In this document: piece after piece, positions 61,887-64,000 of the stretch
How the letters are laid out: every line of letters starts with the position of its first letter
Position numbering within the stretch: position 1 is the stretch's first letter
Origin: Tetradesmus obliquus
Taxonomy: Eukaryota > Chlorophyta > Chlorophyceae > Sphaeropleales > Scenedesmaceae
Direction of reading: 5' to 3'
Assembly (NCBI GenBank): GCA_030272155.1
Contig: CP126191.1
Coordinates: 10,597,001-10,661,000 of the forward strand
Length of the DNA stretch: 64,000 nt
Made by a program: the position numbers and the translations under genes
Notes under the pieces: model-generated
What the model was told of the DNA's origin: nothing
Databases searched by the model: none
What the model saw: the letters and a program-made list of their open reading frames with translations, nothing else

Positions 61887-64000
61887 ATGGTTTCCCATGC
61901 GCTACGTCTGGATGGCAGCAATGCTGGACAGCCAGGCAGTGCTGGCCAGCTCAGCAGCAGCCATGAGCAACTGCCACTGCTGTCCCAGGCGCCATGTGAT
62001 GCTGGCTTCACAGCAGTTGCCAGGTAATCCTACTTACACAAGTACATAGCGTTGTATTAAGTTCAGCCTATGCTAGCTGCGCAAGCACGAGGCATCCCAC
62101 ACTGCTGTGCAGCGAGCTCAGGCTGCGCTGCAAATGCTGCTGGGCTCTTCCGCCTGTAGTCTACAATGCACCGCAAGCATAGGCATGACCGATGTTGTTG
62201 CCACGTTTCATGCATTGCGCCTTTGATTCAAGCAGGGAGGCGAGCTGTGTGCACCAGGGCCTGTGCGCTCAGCTAGTACACCCGCCAGCGCCAGCGTCAG
62301 CTGCTCGGACATCCAGCAGCAGCAGCAGCGGTGACAGCAGCAGTGGTGCACAGCTGCAGAAGCTGACTCCTGCTGACGGTGCAGCCCCAGCCGCTCCAGG
62401 CACCAGCAGCAGCTGCTGCAGCAGCCAACAAGGCAGTCCAGCTGCGCCACGCACCTGCAGCAATGCTGGTGGTGCAGCAGCAGCAGCAGCCGCTGCCTTC
62501 GGCAGTGCAGGGGGCCGGGCTGCTGGCCATCAGGCCAGCAGTGCCGGTGATGCTGGCAGCTATGCAGAAGAGTATGAAGAGGATGAAGATTGCTGGGCCA
62601 GTGGTAGTCATGCAAGCAGCAGCGACACGTTCTCTGAAGTAGGGGACCCAGCAGCAACAGAGGTAGGTGGAGCGAAGGTCAGGCAGCAGGCCAGGTGCAC
62701 TGCCACTGACAAGGTTGCTGTGCATGCCCAACAGGTGCAGGCCTACAATCACTTGGCGCACAGCAAGCGGCACGCCTTGTTTTGAAAACGTCCTTGAACC
62801 CTAGTATCTGAAGCTGCAGCAGTGCCCACTTTGACCGCAAGGCCTCAACCCACCCTCGCCTGCTGCTGCTGCTGCTGCTGATGCTGATGCTGATGCTGAT
62901 GCTGCCTTGCCCCCTACCTCAGGTGGTGTATGTGCGCGAGGGAGTTGCAGTGTGGCCCAGCCACAGCCGGCGCATCCTGGGGCGGCTCAGCTTGGTGAAA
63001 CAGCATGCAGTGCTGTTCATGGCTTGGCTGCCATACAGCGCGCCACCTGCAGCAGCAGCAGCAGCAGCAGCAGTGCAAGCGCAGCCTCTGGCACATGCAG
63101 CAGCGACAGCCGGCAGCAGCACAGGCAGCGTGGCAGATGTACAACAGCAGCAGCGACAGCGGAACCGGGGGCATTCACAAGAACACCAAGGGGAACAGCA
63201 CATAGCACAGCATGAACAGGTTGAGCAGCAGCAGCAGCAGCAGCAGCAGTGTACAGCTCATGCAGAGCAGCAGTATGATGTAGACGGTGCCCTGCAGGGC
63301 TGTGAGGAAGAAGCCTCGCAGCCTGACAGCAGCTGGCTGGAGCAGCAGCGGCAGCAGCAGGAGCAAGACACAGACAGGTTCAGCCTGCCTGTGCCGCTGG
63401 CAACACCACGGCAGCAGCAGCAGCAGCAGCAGCATGGACCAGCCAGTCCTACAGCTGCTGCTGCCATTACATCAGCAGCAGCTGCTGCCCGTACCTCTGC
63501 ACCAGGTACCAGCAACAGCTGCAGCTCAATACTGGGCAGCAGCAGCAGCAGCAGCAGTGCTGATACTGGCCGCAGCTTGTATGCCATCCACCCCATCCCT
63601 CTGTCAGATGTGAAAGCCCTAGTCAAGCACACACCACCACTAGGGGTGCACCAGCTGACAGTTGTCCTCACCAGCGGCCTCACTCTGCCTCCGTTACACT
63701 TCCACAACGGCGGCCTACGCGAGCTCATTGAAGCGCTGCGCCAGCACAGCAGCCTGGTCAAAGCAGCGGGCGTTAGTAACACATACCTGGTCAACGACAC
63801 AGCTGACCCACTGCAGCGTTGCTTACTGGCATTGGATGTGGCAGATATCGTGCTAGGGGCGCCGCCGCCAGGCGCTAGCTGTGTGGCTGCACCAGTGGGG
63901 CTTGAGGTACAACTGCAAAATGAGGATGCATTTGCTGATGGAGGAGTGATGGGCTGGCAGGCAGTCGACAGTGCAGCAGCAGCAGCAGCAGCAGCAGATG
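61887..64000 (+). CDS. Rab GTPase-activating TBC protein (GYP7/TBC1D15-like), 5' part
   Basis: Exons 61887-62023, 62236-62662 and 62923 to beyond the right edge; phases agree. The first roughly 185 residues are Ser/Ala/Gly-rich with an acidic patch (YAEEYEEDEDCW). The third exon opens with the N-terminal Rab-binding domain found in GYP7/TBC1D15 proteins: VVYVREGVAVWPSHSRRILG, then RLSLVKQHAVLFMAWLPYS. A Gln/Ala/Ser insertion of about 175 residues (63042-63570, largely CAG-encoded) interrupts it. The second half then reads LYAIHPIPLSDVKALVKHTP, LTLPPLHFHNGGLRELIEAL and TYLVNDTADPLQRCLLALDV. The catalytic TBC domain with Arg and Gln fingers should lie beyond the window. The likely role is switching off a Rab GTPase in membrane traffic. 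Confidence 0.85.

Noticed and set aside
1-64000. tRNA or rRNA genes, transposon open frames, terminal inverted repeats
   Set aside because: No B-box-like GGTTCGAATCC arms, rRNA blocks, reverse transcriptase/transposase motifs or long terminal repeats were seen; a tRNAscan or repeat-library search would be decisive.

Overview
The window is nuclear DNA of a green alga. The genes are broken into many exons with GTGAG/GTGCG donors and CTGCAG-type acceptors. CAG/CTG triplet runs are pervasive. The protein set is plant/algal: an RGLG-type copine ligase, a plant-style GYP7 TBC protein and a probable chloroplast TPR protein. The repeat style recalls Sphaeropleales/Chlamydomonadales (for example Scenedesmus-like algae), but that placement is inference. 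All gene models below were spliced by hand from reading frame, splice-site phase and family knowledge. No transcript data were available.

Layout, left to right. (1) An opine dehydrogenase-family gene (minus, 3' end off the left edge). (2) A DMT/EamA-type membrane transporter (plus, 3 exons). (3) A 13-exon secreted multicopper oxidase with all four copper motifs (plus). (4) A secreted FAD amine/polyamine oxidase (minus), which shares a short divergent upstream region with (5). (5) and (6) are tandem copine-domain ubiquitin-ligase paralogues (plus). The second carries a complete C-terminal U-box and the first stops just before it. (7) An SGNH/GDSL esterase-like protein that has lost its nucleophilic serine (plus). 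(8) A magnesium-dependent phosphatase 1 (MDP1) homologue (plus). (9) OSTC/DC2, an oligosaccharyltransferase subunit (minus). (10) A TPR membrane protein with a likely chloroplast transit peptide (plus). (11) A 13-exon secreted cysteine-rich modular protein whose exons 2-11 are all symmetric phase 1-1 (plus). (12) An Abraxas/FAM175-like MPN-minus protein (minus). (13) The 5' part of a Rab GTPase-activating TBC (GYP7/TBC1D15-like) gene (plus), running off the right edge.

The genes do not form a pathway; this is an ordinary eukaryotic neighbourhood. Several products would enter the secretory system (multicopper oxidase, amine oxidase, SGNH protein, cysteine-rich protein, OSTC).

The striking feature is structural. 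Across at least ten of the genes, introns contain degenerate, same-strand tandem copies of the adjacent exon edge together with its splice site. Copies of exon ends plus donor lie downstream of the true exon; copies of acceptor plus exon start lie upstream of it. I count about 40 by eye, in units of roughly 20-130 bp. The clearest cases are six copies in one SGNH intron, four in one multicopper-oxidase intron, and at least nine in the cysteine-rich gene. I call these 'splice-junction echoes'. They supply arrays of decoy or alternative splice sites and suggest that introns here grow by repeated tandem duplication across exon/intron boundaries.
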